Assembly: GCA_001600615.1 (NCBI GenBank)
Contig: BCKK01000002.1
Span: forward strand, 2,262,809-2,326,808
Length of the DNA: 64,000 nt
Reading direction: 5' to 3'
Source of the DNA: Dioszegia crocea
Taxonomy: Eukaryota > Basidiomycota > Tremellomycetes > Tremellales > Bulleribasidiaceae
Shown: one piece after another, positions 34,214 through 45,810 of the stretch
Position numbering within the stretch: the first letter of the stretch is position 1
How the letters are laid out: every line of letters begins with the position of its first letter
Notes under the pieces: generated by a model
What the model was told of the DNA's origin: nothing
What the model saw: the letters and a program-made list of their open reading frames with translations, nothing else
Database searches by the model: none
Program-made: the position numbers and the translations under genes

Positions 34214-35775
34214 ATGTCCAACACCAAGAACATCATCATCATCGGCGGTAGGTCTGAGATCCTTTGGCATCTGAACTTGAATCAGGACTGATCAGACTCT
34301 AGCTTCCGTCGCCGGCCACAACCTCGCAAATGCCCTCGTGGCCTCGCTTCCCACTACACACAGAATCCTCGTGATCGACGCGTCGGACTACGCCTACCAC
34401 GCCGTCGCGGGTCTCAGAGCTGCCGTCGTGCCAGGTAAGTCTCAAGAACGTGCTAATGTCCTTTGACTAAGAGCTTATAACTTCAGGTTGGGAGAAGCGA
34501 GTCACTATCCCTCTGTCCACCGCAAACTTCTTCCCCGCTGGATCCGCCCACCAGGTCATTGCGCCCAACAAGGTCGTGGAGCTCAAGAAGAACTCAATCG
34601 TGCTTGAGAAGCCGTTCGAGGGCAGCAACGAAGTCTCATTCGATGTACGTTTATCTCATCTCTCTCACAGGATGAAGCTGATCTGACAGAAATGCATCAT
34701 CGCCACCGGAGCTATTCAGCCTACGCCTATGCGAGGTGAAGTCGGATCCACGCTCGTGGAAATGCAGGCCCAGCTGAAGAAGATACAAGACGAGGTTGCT
34801 CAGGCCAAGAAAGTGGTCGTCATTGGCGGCGGGCCTGTCGGTCTGGAGTTCGCTGGTGTAAGTTCAATTCTTCTGCCTACAGTCTTGAGTTTGTCTGACC
34901 GTTTAGGAACTGCGCGAAAGATTCCCAGAACTCAGCATCACTATCATCCACAATCAGGCCCGAGTCTTGAACCCTTCTTCAAACCCCAATTCGGCTCAAA
35001 AGGCCGAATCTTGGGCATCACCAGCTTCCTACCCCAAGCTCTCGACCGCTCTAGAGGCCGAGCTCAAATCGATGAAGATCGACCTCATCCTCAACGACCG
35101 GGCGGACGTTCCGTCCTCCGATGCCCAGACTGCCGAGGGCTCATGGAACGGATCTTCGGGCCTGCAGTCTGGTATCAAAACCCTCCATCTCAAATCGGGA
35201 AAGACTGTCGAGGCGGACTATGTCTTTGTGTCGATCGGGAACAAGTCAGGTGCGGGATTGGTCGAGCAGGCCGACAAGGGTGCTCTGGATGGTAACTTGG
35301 TCCGAGTTGATGAGTTCTTGAAGGTGAGTAGACTGAGTCATCTGGATGCCTATTGCTGATTATCGTCAGGTTAAATCCACAACCCCCGATTCCATCTTCT
35401 CAAACAACTACTTCGCTATCGGAGACGTCTGTAACACCCCTGGATGGAAGACCGCTCAGACTGCAGGTGCGGACGCCGCCTATGCTGCGACAAGGTAAGT
35501 TCTTCACATCCCTCTGCGCAGGCTCATACTGACTCATCAGCATTATAGCCGAAGTCAGAGGCTCCAAGCCGAAGAAGTACGCTCGATCACCCATGCACGC
35601 CCTCCTCATTCCCCTCGGCTCATCGCGTGGCGCCGGGTCCATGACCGTGCCTTACCTCGGCACATTCATCGCTCCCAAGATGGTCCTCAACTTCAAGGCC
35701 AAGGATCTGTTCTTGGCGCAGGGCTTCACTGGGCTTTTCAAAGGAGCAGAGAAGGTCTCCGTCCCGGCTGTTTAG
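34214..35775 (+). CDS. AIF/AMID/FSP1-like FAD-dependent oxidoreductase
   Basis: Pyridine nucleotide-disulphide oxidoreductase family, AMID/FSP1 branch, using NAD(P)H and FAD. Six exons or so join to about 395 residues. The FAD dinucleotide-binding loop appears after splicing as NIIIIGASVAGHNLANAL. A second Rossmann site for NAD(P)H is VVVIGGGPVGLEFAGELRERF. The ATG motif CIIATGAIQPTPMR and the FAD-contact segment NYFAIGDVCNTPGWKTAQTA are clear. The C-terminal part ends in a hydrophobic/basic stretch (APKMVLNFKAKDLFLAQGFTG) typical of this branch. There is no N-myristoylation glycine and no presequence, so membrane targeting as in human FSP1 is not supported. Likely substrates are quinones, inferred from the family. 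Confidence 0.92.
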
Positions 35776-36655
35776 TAGGGCTGGAGATCAGGCGATTGAG
35801 CTGGCGGTGTACAGTGGCGGGTTGGGGTTTCTTCGACGTGCATAGATCGTTTAGAGTTCTTATAATGTATCGCCATAATGTGTCATGCCCATGAGGAGGC
35901 GAGAAGATAGACTTTGCTGTCCGTACTCGCTTCTGCCATGATGTGGGAGCTTTGGAAACTCATGAAGAGCGCTCGGGTGGGCGAGATCACGTAATATCGA
36001 TATGCTTACGCTGTCTTCATTACGAGGCCATCTCGCCATCAGCTGGTCAGCAGCGACAACTCATTCCTCTCATCCTTATCGACCTCTCAACGACCCATAC
36101 CCAGCACTTGCCAAGCTACTATCTCTCGAGAGATATCGACATGAAGATACCCACAAATGACTGTGTGCCCTTTGCAGCTCAAAACGGCTCCAGAGCTCAC
36201 GATTCGGGATTAGAAACCCCAGACTGAACCCGGATCTTCCATCGTTTCCGCCAATTCCCAACATGACGGTCCCGCAAAAGATCGTCACGAGCATGTGTCG
36301 ATCCTCAACTCTCGATCGCTGCTCCACTCCGACTAAGACCTGAGAAACCGGGATTCCCAGAATGTCCAACAGCTACTGAGACACCTCGATCCTGACGACT
36401 TCCGTCCGAATCTGGCCTTTCGACAGGCTACAATCCAATTATGAGCTACTTCGGCGATTGTGAACAGTCTGAGACCTCTTCAGGAGGTCAAGGACGTCAT
36501 ACCCATACCTGGGCGAGTGGAACATGGTACGATGAATGATCGAGTATAAGGGCCTCACTCAAACAATCCCGCCTTTTCCCTTCCCGCCTCCCCCAGAATT
36601 ATCCTATTGACACCCCGAGCCAAGCCTCTGCCATTCTGAAACCTCGAATCAACAC
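35776..36655. other. Intergenic region and promoter of the subtilase gene
   Basis: An 880-base spacer without a convincing gene. A 28-codon ATG frame (about 36140) and a 97-codon minus-strand frame (36076-36369) lack domains. GAGTATAAGGG near 36541 could be a TATA-like element for the protease gene, about 115 bases before its ATG. Confidence 0.45.
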
Positions 36656-39600
36656 ATGTGGCTCCATAGCCAGCAGCTCACGGGCCTGGTTCTGATACAG
36701 CACATTCTCATTCTTTCGGCCTATGGCTTCCCGACATTATCGCGGCGCCGGCCATTCACCTCCAACTCCCGTCGATCCTCCACTGCCGACGGACGAGATC
36801 GAGCTCGCGCCGATCCACCACCACCACGATATAGCCAGCCTGCCGGTCCCGGAAAGCGTTCCGTCGGTGGACCAGGTAACGCCGATACATTCATCGTGAC
36901 TCTGGCGGATGGTTACGACACCTTCACCCATCTCAGTTGGCTATCAGGTATGTCACATTCTACCAATCCTGGAAAAGGCTCTGCTGATCTCTCAGGTCTA
37001 TTCGTCAGCAACGGTGGCGCGCCAATCCCCGGATATCCTGGTCCTCTGCCAGACGGCACATTCCCCCTAAAAGACGGAACCTACCCCGGCTATCCTTACG
37101 GTCCCGACAAGCCTGCATTTCCAGCGTATCCTGGTGGGCCTGTATACGGCTACCAGCCCTGTCCAGGTGCTGGCTCATACGGTTGGTATCCAGGCTTCCC
37201 AGGAGCTCCCGACGGCGCACCCGGTGTCGATTACCCCTTCCCTCCATTCCCTGGATTCCCATTCGACTATGCTGGCAAGCCAGGCAGCGGTCCCGATGAT
37301 NCCCCACCCGCCCCAGGTCCTGCTCCCGGTCCAGCTCCCGCACCGGCCGACGGACCATTCCCCAATGCCGGAAAGCCCCCATTCGCCGATTTCCCCACCT
37401 ACATCCCCGACAATGGTCCTGGTTTCGCCGTCGGGCCTCCCGGTACAGGCTTAGGTCCCGAATACATAGACGACGGAGGGGCTGAGCCTGGTACGCCCGG
37501 CTACCCAGGTTACATTCCTCCTGCTGGAAGCGCACCCGCTCCGGCGCCACCTGCTCCTGCTCCGCCTGCTGGACCCGATCCCGACACCGGTGCTCCTGCA
37601 GCTCCTGGCCCCGGCCCAGTTCCCCTCCCCCCTCCTGAGCTAGGCGGAGCTGGTTACGGAGGAGACGACGCCGATCCACCCGCTGCCGGAGCCCCAGGAG
37701 GAGGTGCTGGCGGTGGCGGTGGAGGGGCGGGGGGCGATGGAGGTGGCGCTGGCGGTGGTGCAGGTGCAGGTGGTGGTGCGGGAGCCGGTGGTGGTGGTGC
37801 TGGCGGGGGTGGAGGCGCCGGGGTGTATGATCCTGATGATGACGATGGGTATGGAGGCGGTGCGGATGCAGGAGGGGGAGCTCCGGGTGGGGCAGGTGGG
37901 ACAGGTGGGGCAGGTGGTGCTCCAGATGGTGATGATCCGCACGCACCTGGCGCGTAAGTCGATTTCTGTCAATCCCATTTCTTGGACGTACGCTGATAGA
38001 ATTAGGCTATATCCCGGTCCGCCCGGCGAAAGGGGTCCTGATCCTGTAGGCACGGCAGATGGAGCGGCCAGCTCAGTCGCTGCCGTGTATCCCGCCGCAG
38101 GTGTCTATGTCGCAACACTTGTCGGCTCCATCCTCTCGGCTGTCGAAGGGCGAATGGGTGTGTTGGCGGTATCGGCCGATGATGACTTTTGGGTCGCGGC
38201 GCCATCTCTCCTCGCTCGACAAGATCCACCCCCACCGCCAGCATCAACAACGACCGAAGCTCCTAAACCTACGATGGCCATGCCTCGAGGTTGGAACACG
38301 ACGCTGCATCAGGCTCGAGCACCATGGCATCTGCCCTTTGTTTCGGCCCGTAATCAGCCCAAGGGAAACACAATCTATCACTACAACACCACGGCTGGAT
38401 CTGGAGGTGAGTCCTCTGGTTGTTCCTCTCCTCATTCAAGCTGATATTCGCAGTCGATATCTACATCGTCGATTCGGGCGTCAATGTCGATCATAAAGAG
38501 TTTCAAGGCAGAGCCCGCTGGGGCTTTGTGGCCCCTGGATATGGTCGACAGGATAAGCTGGGTCATGGTACACACGGTGAGTACAAATTCCTCCTGGGTG
38601 AGCGCAGCTGATACGATTAGTCGCGGGTCTAGCTGCTAGCAAGACATACGGCGTAGCAAAAGGAGCCAACATCATCGCCGTCAAAGTGATGGGAGATGGT
38701 GGAGCTGGTGCAGCATCTGATATGTGCGTTTGTGTTTCGAGTCGATCGTTTCTCTGAGCTGACATGGACAGTATTGCCGGGATAGATTGGTCCATTACCC
38801 AAGCTGTCAATGCTCGAAAGAAAACCAAACGTCGATCGGTCATCAACCTCTCCCTCTCCGGTCCCGCCCACCCCGGTCTCGACGCAATGGTCAAGGCGGC
38901 CTTGAAAAAGAACATCCCGGTCGTCATCGCCGCAGGCAACACCGGAGACAATGCCGGTGCCTACTCGCCAGGCCGTGTCGGGCCTGCACTGACAGCGGGT
39001 GCCATTGACAAAAAGTACCAATTTTGGCACACCTCAGCTCGAGGCAAAACGGTCGATATTCTCGCTCCGGGCGTAGATGTCCTCTCTACCTGGATCACAT
39101 CCAATGTCGCTACCACTACCCTATCCGGCTCATCCATGTCTTCACCCCTCGTCGCCGGTCTGGTGGCTTATCACCTCTCCCTCTATCCCCTCCTCTCGGT
39201 CAAGCGGATAAACCATCGGTTGAAACGAAAGTCGACATTAGGTGAGATCAAAAATCCTCCTCCGGGCATGAAAAAGATTGGTATCTTGTTCAACTGCTGG
39301 AATGAGGCGTGCTATCCCCCTAAAAATGTCACCGAACCTGCGAAGACGACGACCGAGCCGCCCGCTCCCGAACCAACACCTGAGCCCGAGCCAGAACCCG
39401 CACCTGAGCCTCCCTCCGAGCCTCCACCTCCTCCTCCACCTGAGCCAGAACCAGAACCTGCTCCTCCGCCCGCTGCGGCCGCAGCAGCTGCTCGGCTTCC
39501 TGCTGGAGCAAAAGCAAAAGCGAGACCACCCGCGCCGCAGAAGAGCATCTTATCGGCTACCCCTAGTCCCATATCCCCTCCGCAATCGCTTACCTCCTCG

Positions 39601-39954
39601 GAACCACCACGGGAAACTTCCACCGCGCAATCCCTTCCTCTTTCGGCATCCGAACCAGAGCCCGAGCCGCAGTTCGGTATTGCTCAACCCGCTTCCACGT
39701 CAATCACACCAGCAGAACTGGCCCGTCCATACTTTCCCGACAAAACGGCGAAGTTGGCAGGTTTGCCACCCTCCCGGATCCCAATCTATGGGTCGGACCA
39801 AGACGTCGATGTACCCGAGGAGTCCAACTCCAATACAGCCGTCACTACCTCACCGACACTTGCGGGACCCGGCATAATAGCTGGTCCAATGAACACCATG
39901 CCCGCGGGTAGGATACCCCTGCCGGGTCTAGCTGGTCGTAGCCAAACAACATAA
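36656..39954 (+). CDS. Secreted subtilisin-like serine protease (S8) with Gly/Pro-rich insertion in the propeptide
   Basis: Proteinase-K-type subtilase, secreted. Exon 1 (36656-37952) encodes a hydrophobic N-terminal segment (LTGLVLIQHILILSAYG), a basic stretch, and the start of an I9 propeptide (DTFIVTLADGYDTFTHLSWL). Then comes about 330 residues of Pro/Gly/Ala/Tyr-rich repeats. Exon 2 (38006-38406) resumes with what looks like the second half of I9 (VEGRMGVLAVSADDDFWVA). The catalytic domain has Asp in YIVDSGVNVDH, His in KLGHGTHVAGLAA, the oxyanion Asn in VIAAGNTGDNAG and Ser in SGSSMSSPLVAGL. The C-terminal 220 residues are Glu/Pro-rich, like a cell-wall-spanning or linker region, with no GPI signal seen. 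One undetermined base (n) at 37301 lies in the repeat region and makes one codon uncertain. Confidence 0.9.
37021..37946 (+). repeat. Low-complexity Gly/Pro/Ala coding repeats inside the subtilase gene
   Basis: The first part is PGYPGP-like and PAPGPAP-like repeats; the second part is nearly pure Gly/Ala runs of degenerate GGN/GCN codons. The opposite strand is open for 313 codons here (37005-37946), which is a composition effect. Confidence 0.8.
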
Positions 39955-40148
39955 TACGTTCTTAGGGTCATGAAATTTACGAAGCTACATATACGAGGAC
40001 AATATAATCATTTAGCAATATGAATAATGAATATAGATTTATCTAAGCTTGGGTATGCTATCCCGGACTTGCTCCCTCTTATCGCTTAATCATCACTCTG
40101 TGCGATTGCATTCCCAGGATTCCATCCACACAACTGCATGTTGGTCTG

Positions 40149-40518
40149 TCATATGGCCTGTTTGTAGGTACGGGGCTTCTCCAACCGAGCTGAGAAGTCA
40201 GCACTTGCTTTGGCAATCGAGTCCAGTCTCGACTCACATTCCTCACCCCATCCACCCATTGCCGCTATTGCATCCCGCACCGGTGCTACAGAGTCCTGGC
40301 GTAAAGGCTCGGGCTTCGCAATGTACGAAGGATCTGGTGATCCATCCGACGGTGTTAAGAGTGTCGAATGGTGCTCAGACACCGACCAACCACTCGGACA
40401 TGTCTGCTCCTGTGGGTATCAGCGAGCCGCAAGGGAAGAAAATGACGAGACTTACGGTGAGGGGCACGATTGCTGTAGGGTTGGAATTATACCGCTGGGC
40501 GGAGCTCGTGCAGCCCAT
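40149..40518 (-). CDS. Small protein with N-myristoylation/palmitoylation signal, unknown function
   Basis: No family recognised. Two exons: 40518-40456 and 40409-40149, 107 residues. It starts MGCTSSAQRYN: Gly2, Cys3 and Ser6 form the classical dual acylation signal (N-myristoyl Gly plus palmitoyl Cys) that places proteins on plasma or endosomal membranes. The start has A at -3 and G at +4. The rest is hydrophilic: a Ser/Pro region, KPEPLRQDSVAPVRDAI, and a helix with WGEECESRLDSIAKASADF. The frame upstream of the ATG stays open for about 50 codons without another ATG, so an upstream exon cannot be fully excluded. The C-terminal half could form one amphipathic helix. It is convergent with the subtilase gene. 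Confidence 0.6.
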
Positions 40519-40687
40519 TCTCTGTATGTATGAGAGGTTGAAGCTGTAAAGCTGGGATGATTCGAAAGGAGCGTCGTCAAGCTCGGGCGTGATGACGATG
40601 TTGTGTGAATCAGGCACGGCACCCTCCCTTCGTGCTCGGTTCTCTTCTCGAGGTTTGGCCAACTCAAAAGCCTACACGCCCAATGAC

Positions 40688-41635
40688 TCATTTCTTCCCC
40701 TTCTTCTTTCTCCCGCTGCTGACCACTCTCTCTTCCTCGATCTCCGAATCGTCATCCCCTCCTGCAGACATTTCCAGATCCACGAGCTCTTCCCACTCCT
40801 TCACGCCCCGAAATCGGTCCCCGCCCATCGAGAGATCGCACCATCGCTCGAGAGACAACTTGGCGTCCTCAAAGGTCGTGTCGGGATCGAGAATGGTTCT
40901 GGATAGCGAGGTCAGTGCAGCGAGGTGATGGCTATGGAGCGTGATGAGTGGGGAGATTGAGTTCACTACTATAGTCAGGACCGAATTTGTTGATCAAGGG
41001 AAGAGGGAGCTTGCCTGAACTTACCAAAATGATCAAGAGTCCAGCTCAGCCACAACGGCTCCTCCACAACCCAAGCTGCGCCTTGTAGCCTATACGCCTC
41101 AAAGTAGATTCTTTCCGCTTGGTCAACCAGTAGAGATAGCTTGGCGAGGAGCTTATGCTATAATATCAGAACGGCCACATCCCTTGCACAGATCTGCTGT
41201 CCGCCGTATGGCCAAAAGCGGATACGCACCAGTTTGGATAGGACCGTCTCAAAGGCTAGACGTTGCGCGTACAATCTTTCGAGATGCGTCGACACCGATG
41301 GCCTCTCTGCCTCAGCACAAAGTAAGAGATTGCTACAAGACTTCAGCTACCTCCGTTAATGTTAGTGGAGAGATGATATCGCCCAGTACTGTAAGTTGGA
41401 CTCACTCCATAGTTGTAGCCTCATCTACAACCCCTTTCGCAGCTTTGACGCCATCTACGCCAACGAGATCGTCCCAAGTCTTATGCAGATTCTTGAGCTC
41501 ATTGACAACTATCCTGAGCATTCTATGATGCGTTGTGTCGATGGGCTGCAAGGAAGGCGAGAGTCCTGGTGCCGGTGAAGGCGAGAGCGAGGCTCGGGAC
41601 CGTGAGGGGGTTGAAAGTGAGGCCAAACGGGACAT
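40688..41635 (-). CDS. Helical protein of unknown function
   Basis: I do not recognise a family. Four exons fit: 41635-41406, 41332-41230, 41157-41025 and 40965-40688, all in phase, giving 247 residues. A Ser/Pro-rich N-terminus (about 30 residues) leads to helices: HHRMLRIVVNELKNLHKTWD, then ERPSVSTHLERLYAQRLAF, HKLLAKLSLLVDQAERIYFE and HHLAALTSLSRTIL. It ends with the acidic-basic tail DDDSEIEEERVVSSGRKKKG. The size, all-helical look and basic tail would fit a subunit of a nuclear or kinetochore complex, but this is a guess. No signal peptide or membrane segment is present. The gene is divergent from MGM1 (446 bases between starts). Confidence 0.65.
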
Positions 41636-42081
41636 TGTGACTAATCCAGGCAGTGACAGGCCGGAAGTCTCCTGGAGAAGTTGTCTCTAATTGCGAATAG
41701 CTTCTGTATCGTAAGGTATGTGCAGTTAAGGTGATGGATACTTGACCTTTGTCGCCATCAACAAGGGCGAGCTCGCTGTCAAAGATTTCGCTCAGAGTTT
41801 CCGCCGGAACTTGATGCTTACGGCATAGATTTTGAGCCTGCCGAAGACCGTCATCATCGCGCCGTATCGCTATTGTTGTTCACTGTCCACCCATACTGAG
41901 GGTTTACAGCTACAAGGGCCACTCCATCATACCTTTAAAGTCTAGGTATCGCACCCTATACTGCTCGACCCGGAAAAAAATCAAATCCAAGAGGGGCTAG
42001 TCTCTTCAAACAAATCGGGCCGAGCGCTCGCAAATACCCCTTCGCCTCATCACTCTAGCCCCTGCACGGCACGATATCGCA
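41636..42081. promoter_or_regulatory. Divergent promoter of MGM1 and the helical protein gene
   Basis: This 446-base spacer lies between two start codons. CCGGAAAAAAATC near 41970 is an A-rich block but not a clear TATA box. No further gene is seen. Confidence 0.4.
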
Positions 42082-45000
42082 ATGCTCCATCGTATCCTTA
42101 GACCACTAGCTCAGAGGCAGGCTACTTCTGCGATGTCACGGCCGATGATACATCGCGTACCTCGTCCTGTCTCCTCTAGGGCAATGTTTGCCACCTCACG
42201 ACCGATGTTGCGCCCAAATTTCTACGTCACTACGACTCGGGATGTCCATCAAAGGGCCATATCATTCAGCACAATCCCCCGTTTCGTATTGAGAGCATTC
42301 AGGCTGCCTGCATATGGCTTGGCTATAGGAGCCGGTACGGCCGGCTATGCTCATTATCAGCTTGACGGTGAGTGATCGTTCTCTCTGGCAACGATGCCAC
42401 TGATCTGCTGGGCTGATCTTATCAGGCATCGCTACAAAAACGGGGGAACTATTTGGAAACGTGACCGGCGGTATCTCCTCTGTGTATGACACTACTTCAA
42501 AAACCCTTGCTTCAACTCTTGCATCCGCAACCCAGCTTTCATCCGAATTGGGCCAACAGCTATCAAATGGTGTCAATGGGACGGCAGCAGATGTGAAGGA
42601 TGGCGTTGATGCTTTTGGGGAAGGAGCAAAACAGTGGTGGGCTGCAGTCAGGGAGCAGCTGCCAGAGTGGCCGGGCCAGAAGGTCGACAGCTCGACTCCC
42701 GGTACAGGGGGTACAGGCGGCCGAGACGACAAATGGCGGCCGGGAGAGGGGCCGGGTGAGCCTGCACCTCCTCCACCTGGAGGTGAAGCTGTCTTAGGCA
42801 TAGTAGGCGCGGCGGCCATGATGGAGAAGGACGATCGGGGAGAGTTGCCGAAAGAAGAACACCAACTTCTCCAGTTGACGAGGAAGTTGATCGAGATTCG
42901 CTCGGTTTTGCTCAGTGTCGATCAAAGTGACGCGCTCAAGCTGCCGAGTATCGTCGTGATCGGCAGTCAGAGTTCGGGGAAGAGCTCTGTCCTCGAGGCG
43001 ATCGTCGGGCACGAGTTCCTGCCAAAGTGAGTTGGAGCTACTTTGGGGTGGTCCAAAGCTGATGGCCAGGGGCGACAATATGGTCACTCGACGACCCATT
43101 GAGTTGACACTTATTCACACCCCTGCCAATGCGGCATCATCTTCGACGACTCCCGCAGAATACGGCCTGTTCCCAAACCTTCCCGGTCTCGGCAAGATAT
43201 CCTCCTTCTCCACCATCCAGAAAACCCTTACCGATCTCAATCTCGCCGTTCCACCCGAAATGGCAGTCTCGGACGATCCGATCCACCTCCACATCCACTC
43301 CCCTCATGTCCCCGACCTCACCCTTATCGACCTTCCAGGCTATATCCAAATATCTAGCATGGATCAGCCCGAGCAGCTGAAGGACAAGATTAACAACCTT
43401 TGCGACAAATACATCCGCGAACCCAACATTATCCTGGCAGTCTGTGCGGCTGATGTCGATCTCGCCAACTCGCCTGCCCTTCGCGCGAGCAGGCGTGTTG
43501 ACCCTCTCGGAACCAGGACTATCGGCGTTGTCACAAAGATGGATCTGGTCAAGCCTGAGAACGGTGTTCAAATCCTGCGAGGCGAACGATACCCCTTACA
43601 TCTCGGCTACGTAGGGGTCGTGTGCAAAGCGCCAACGTCAGGAGTTGGAGGTATGCTGCGGAGTATCAGAGGAGGCGAGGCGAACAATGTGACGAATGCG
43701 GTCATTCGTCGGGAGGAGGAGTTCTTCGGGGGTGAAAACGCTAGGTTGTTTTCGAACAAAGGCCGAGCAGTCGGAGAGAAGAGGCTTCTGGTCGGCACGG
43801 ATACTCTGAGGCGGAGATTAATGGACGTGCTGGAGACGAGCATGTCGGGAAGCTTGAACGGGATCACCAACGCTGTCCAGATCGAGCTAGAGGAGGCGAG
43901 CTATCAATTCAAGGTAAGCTTTTCCGAGCTGTGTGAAGTTGAAGATTGGTGTGCTCATCTATAAAGGTCCAATACAACGACCGTCGAATCACCGCCGAAT
44001 CATACGTCGCCGAAGCTGTCGATGCTTTAAAATCCAAATTCAAAGAGTACACCTCTCAATTCACCAAACCCGCCGTCCGTTCCAAACTCAAGCATATGCT
44101 AGATGATCGTCTTATGGACATCCTCGAGCAGCTATACTGGAATGATCCTCGTACAGCCGAACTCAGCAAATTGGCCGACGACCGAAAATTTACTCCCGAC
44201 GATTTAGACCCGTACTGGAAGTACAAGCTCGAAACTGCCTCATCACTCCTCACCAAGAGTGGGGTTGGGCGAGATAGCACAAATCTCGTCGCGGATGGTC
44301 TTCGGGGTCTCATCGACAACATCGCTCAGGGCGAGCCTTTCACTTTCCACCCGGACGCCACTACGCGTATTGTCGATTTCTCCCATGCGATCCTCAGGGA
44401 GAGGATGGGGATGACGGCTGATCAGGTCGAGAACTGTATCAAGCCATACAAATATGAGGTGGAGGTGGATGAGAGGGAGTGGGCTCTGGGCCGGGAGCGT
44501 GCGGAAGAGAAGTTTGGGGAAGAGATGGGGAGGGCGGAATTGAAATTGGGAGAGATCAGGAAGAGGGTTGGGGGTGGAAGGAAGCTGGGGTCATTGATAC
44601 GGCATGTTGAGGAGTTGGAAAGATGGGAAGATGAGACGAGACGGAAGAGAGTCGCGAATATGGGCAAAGTGGTGGTCGAGGGTGATGAGACAGAAGGGGT
44701 AAATCACGTGGACACGCCACTAGATGCGTACAAATACAGCCCGGCGCAGGTCATAGATGGTGAGTGTCTCCTATTCCGTCCTTACTGCAGCGTACTGATC
44801 GATACAGGTCGACACGCTTTGCTATTATCCAACCGCCTGACCCTGCTCCGATTACGGCAGAACGCGCTCAAATCCAAGAGATGTCGAATGGGTCCGGAAC
44901 AAGCCCACTTCTGCCCCGAGGCATTCCTGGCGGTGGTGGCGGACAAGTTGGCATACACCTCTACCATGTTCATAAACATAGAGCTGCTCGAGCAATTCTT

Positions 45001-45403
45001 CTACCAGGTGAGTTGAACCCTATTCCTGGCGACGAAGGTGAATTTGGCTGATGAAGTGTAGTTCCCCCGCGAGATCGATTCGAGGATATTGTATGATCTC
45101 GATGTGAGTGGCGCTTCTTTTGCTTCTTTCGATATGGCTTGGCCAGATTGCTGACAGTATTGTAGCGCTCGGAAATTGCCAAATTTGCTCGAGAGAACCC
45201 TAAAATCCGGCAACACCTAGATTTGCAAGACCGGAAAGACAAGTTGGAGCAGGTAAGCTTTCTGATACCTCATTTTGCCTGTAAATTGCCAAAGCTGACG
45301 ATCTCAGGTGATGAGATCACTCCAAGGATTGGTCAATCTTCAAAAGGAGGCTCAACCCGCGCAATCCAGGCGAGAAGCAGGATTATTCACCAAATTCTTC
45401 TAA
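42082..45403 (+). CDS. MGM1: Dynamin-like GTPase MGM1/OPA1, mitochondrial inner membrane
   Basis: Mediates inner-membrane fusion and cristae shape. The N-terminus ([20 protein letters not shown]) is Arg-rich without acidic residues, a good presequence. A hydrophobic segment follows ([20 protein letters not shown]), the expected inner-membrane anchor. GTPase motifs: G1 [10 protein letters not shown], switch region near [16 protein letters not shown]3 TLIDLPGY and G4 TKMDLV. The middle/stalk and GED parts run through exon 4 (from 43967) to the end. Exons: 42082-42367, 42426-43026, 43070-43913, 43967 to about 44761, then four short ones ending at TAA 45403 (GLFTKFF). A Gly/Pro/Ser-rich linker ([20 protein letters not shown]) precedes the GTPase domain, where long and short forms usually differ. 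A rhomboid cleavage site cannot be assigned by eye. Confidence 0.95.
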
Positions 45404-45718
45404 TCTGGGTGTAGACCGGTGATTATAGAGACGTGGTGGGTGGTATGATTTGGGATCATGTTGTATCTTACGCCACTCAATGCAGGTCATAACGATACAT
45501 GAGCGAAGCTCACACTCCACTTCACTTGGTGAACATACTTGACAACGCGCGGTCCAGCGATCTGGGACCTTCTCGTGCGTTCCGGGGGCTGAACGATGAC
45601 GATTCTCGCGATAAGGCACGACTTCCGAATCTTGACAGAATACAGTCGGATCTTACTTACTCAGTGCCTGATTCGCTAATGTAGTAGGTGGATTAACCGG
45701 GAGGAATTGCCCCGTGGT

Positions 45719-45726
45719 CTATATAG
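45719..45726 (+). promoter_or_regulatory. TATA box of the first clustered membrane-protein gene
   Basis: CTATATAG lies about 90 bases before the ATG at 45811, within the 407-base spacer behind MGM1. The rest of that spacer holds no gene I can support. Confidence 0.55.
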
Positions 45727-45810
45727 CACTATTCAAATGTTCCCGCCTCTGCTTTTAATCTTCTCACACTTCCCTTCAGCCAGTTGATCCAGGCATCGTC
45801 ATCTCCTACT

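Noticed and set aside
37005..37946. A 313-codon open frame antisense to the subtilase gene
   Set aside because: It mirrors the Gly/Pro-rich repeats (His/Leu/Arg-rich on the other strand), lacks any domain and lies inside a well-supported gene. It is a composition artefact.
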